DNA of 5,472 bases from Spirochaeta sp. (GTDB taxonomy: Bacteria; Spirochaetota; Spirochaetia; DSM-27196; SLAA01): assembly GCA_020201015.1 (NCBI GenBank), contig JAIVHN010000135.1, positions 1 through 5,472 on the forward strand, written 5' to 3'. The translations under genes and the position numbers were made by a program. Positions 4,560-5,472 of the stretch are shown here, in pieces (the first letter of the stretch is position 1; each line of letters starts with the position of its first letter). Under the pieces are notes generated by a model. The model saw only the letters and a list, made by a program, of their open reading frames with translations. It had not been told where the DNA came from and did no database searches.

Positions 4560-5472
4560 ATGAAATCATTATTCTACAATCGCATTCTTGAGCGTATTGG
4601 CTCGAATGAAGCACTTCGAACACTGCACAAAGGTTTTGAGCACTCAAGTTTTCCCTTAGAACCTGCGGGGCCCAAAGGCAGTTTTGCCGCCTTTATCTGC
4701 GCCGACCTTGTTCATCGGCGCAAGACCGACCTTCTAATTATTACGCCAACGGAACAAGAGGCTAATGATCTCGTTGAAGACCTCCGGCTTTTTGGTGTTC
4801 CGAGTCTTTTGTTCCCAGGATGGGAGACCGCTCTGTACCACTCGGTAGCGGTGCACTCGCCGGTTTTTGGAAAAAGAGTACACGTCCTTTCAGAACTTGC
4901 CGCAGGTGCTGCGCGTGTTGTGGTAGCACCGCTGCGCGCGGCGCTTATTCCGATACCGCCTCCTGAGTACATCAGACGCCGATTACAGAACGTTGCCGTT
5001 GGCGACACAATAGATCCGCCGGTGCTGGCCGAGCGGCTTGTTCAAGAAGGATATCTGCGAGTACCCCGCGTAGGACTGCGGGGTGAGTTTGCGTTGCGCG
5101 GAGAGGTGCTTGACATATATCCACCTGGATCAACCGAGGGGCTGCGCATAGTTTTCGAGTTTGACGAGATCGAACAAATTAGGATATTCGATCCGGAAAC
5201 ACAGAGTTCTACCGGTACGGTTGAGTCGGCGCGAATACATCCCTCACGTGAGGTTGTGTGGGATGAGGAGCTGGTGGACCGGTTGCGCAAAGTGTGGTCA
5301 AAAACGCTGGGCGGCGAGCCTGATGAAAGCGTACTGGAGAGTTTGCTCATAGGGGGCGGACACCCCGGTGAGGAGCGCTTCTATCCTTTGGTGTGCAAAA
5401 CCCGTGCAACCTTAGCAGACTATTTTGCGGGAGCAGGCGGTGGAGCAGGCGGTGGAGCAGGCGGTGCTAAAA
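4560..5472 (+). CDS. mfd: Transcription-repair coupling factor Mfd, N-terminal part (runs off the right edge)
   Basis: The plus frame is open from ATG at 4560 to the window end, 304 residues of a protein usually about 1,100 long. It is therefore a partial gene, not a truncated one. The visible part is the UvrB-homologous N-terminal module (domains 1a, 2, 1b), which contacts UvrA. Landmarks are LLIITPTEQEANDLVEDL (58-75), FPGWETALYHSVAVHSP (85-101, compare 'WETLPYDxxSPH') and GYLRVPRVGLRGEFALRGEVLDIYPPG (164-190, a signature segment). IEQIRIFDPETQSS (204-217) and FYPLVCKTRATLADYF (274-289) follow. The full enzyme is a cytoplasmic ATP-driven translocase that removes RNA polymerase stalled at DNA lesions and recruits UvrAB. 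The translocase domains lie beyond the window. The final residues contain an in-frame Gly/Ala repeat. No Shine-Dalgarno precedes the ATG, and no in-frame start lies just upstream. Confidence 0.93.
   Translation, partial: MKSLFYNRILERIGSNEALRTLHKGFEHSSFPLEPAGPKGSFAAFICADLVHRRKTDLLIITPTEQEANDLVEDLRLFGVPSLLFPGWETALYHSVAVHSPVFGKRVHVLSELAAGAARVVVAPLRAALIPIPPPEYIRRRLQNVAVGDTIDPPVLAERLVQEGYLRVPRVGLRGEFALRGEVLDIYPPGSTEGLRIVFEFDEIEQIRIFDPETQSSTGTVESARIHPSREVVWDEELVDRLRKVWSKTLGGEPDESVLESLLIGGGHPGEERFYPLVCKTRATLADYFAGAGGGAGGGAGGAK
4571..4599 (-). promoter_or_regulatory. Weak promoter candidate for the exported protein/PilZ operon, inside mfd
   Basis: On the minus strand TAGAAT (4576-4571) matches the -10 consensus at five of six positions and is identical to the -10 upstream of amrS. 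The corresponding -35 region (4599-4594, CAATAC) is poor. Initiation near 4564 would give a leader of about 20-30 nt. It lies within the first codons of the divergent mfd gene. Confidence 0.3.
5430..5465 (+). repeat. 12-bp in-frame tandem repeat inside mfd (three perfect units)
   Basis: GGAGCAGGCGGT occurs three times head to tail at 5430, 5442 and 5454 with no mismatches. It encodes Gly-Ala-Gly-Gly repeats (residues 291-302) directly after ATLADYFA. In other Mfd proteins the equivalent position (after 'TATLFDYL') is a short turn before the next strand, so this looks like a loop expansion that should keep the frame at any copy number. Confidence 0.93.

Noticed and set aside
4712..5350. Two Ser/Arg-rich minus-strand open frames
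   Set aside because: They are shadows of mfd, whose plus-strand reading has strong family motifs across the same bases.

Overview
The window looks like ordinary chromosomal DNA from a diderm bacterium. It carries housekeeping genes (mfd, amrS, tRNA-Asn) plus a PilZ-type cyclic-di-GMP effector and an exported protein of unknown function. The style of these genes reminds me most of free-living spirochaetes. That is a weak inference from general resemblance, because nothing here is a lineage-specific marker. There is no integrase, transposase, CRISPR array or phage gene.

Layout from left to right. Bases 1-138 hold the probable 3' end of an unidentified plus-strand gene. A WYL-domain transcriptional regulator follows on the plus strand (208-1200). 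It converges on a minus-strand tRNA-Asn(GUU) (1258-1330), whose promoter contains a 22-bp tandem duplication that doubles its -35 hexamer. Next on the minus strand is amrS (1422-2540), a radical-SAM enzyme of the AmmeMemoRadiSam family, interrupted by an in-frame 18-bp tandem repeat. Upstream of amrS lies about 290 bp holding a strong sigma70-type promoter and what may be a decayed flavin-reductase-like gene.

Further right, a minus-strand pair appears to form an operon: an exported protein (3564-4544) followed after one base by a protein with a degenerate receiver domain and a PilZ domain (2834-3562). Divergent from this pair, with only 15 bp between the start codons, begins mfd on the plus strand. 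It runs off the right edge, just after an in-frame run of three 12-bp repeats.

How the genes fit together. Mfd and the tRNA are general housekeeping. The exported protein and PilZ protein are plausibly co-translated and could link cyclic-di-GMP sensing to the cell envelope. AmrS has no partner genes (AmrA or AmrB/Memo) in view. I found no clear novel defence or mobile system. The most interesting signals are small-scale: in-frame tandem repeats inside two conserved enzymes, the duplicated tRNA promoter element, the receiver-like domain that has lost its phospho-acceptor Asp, and the general absence of Shine-Dalgarno sequences before all five starts.
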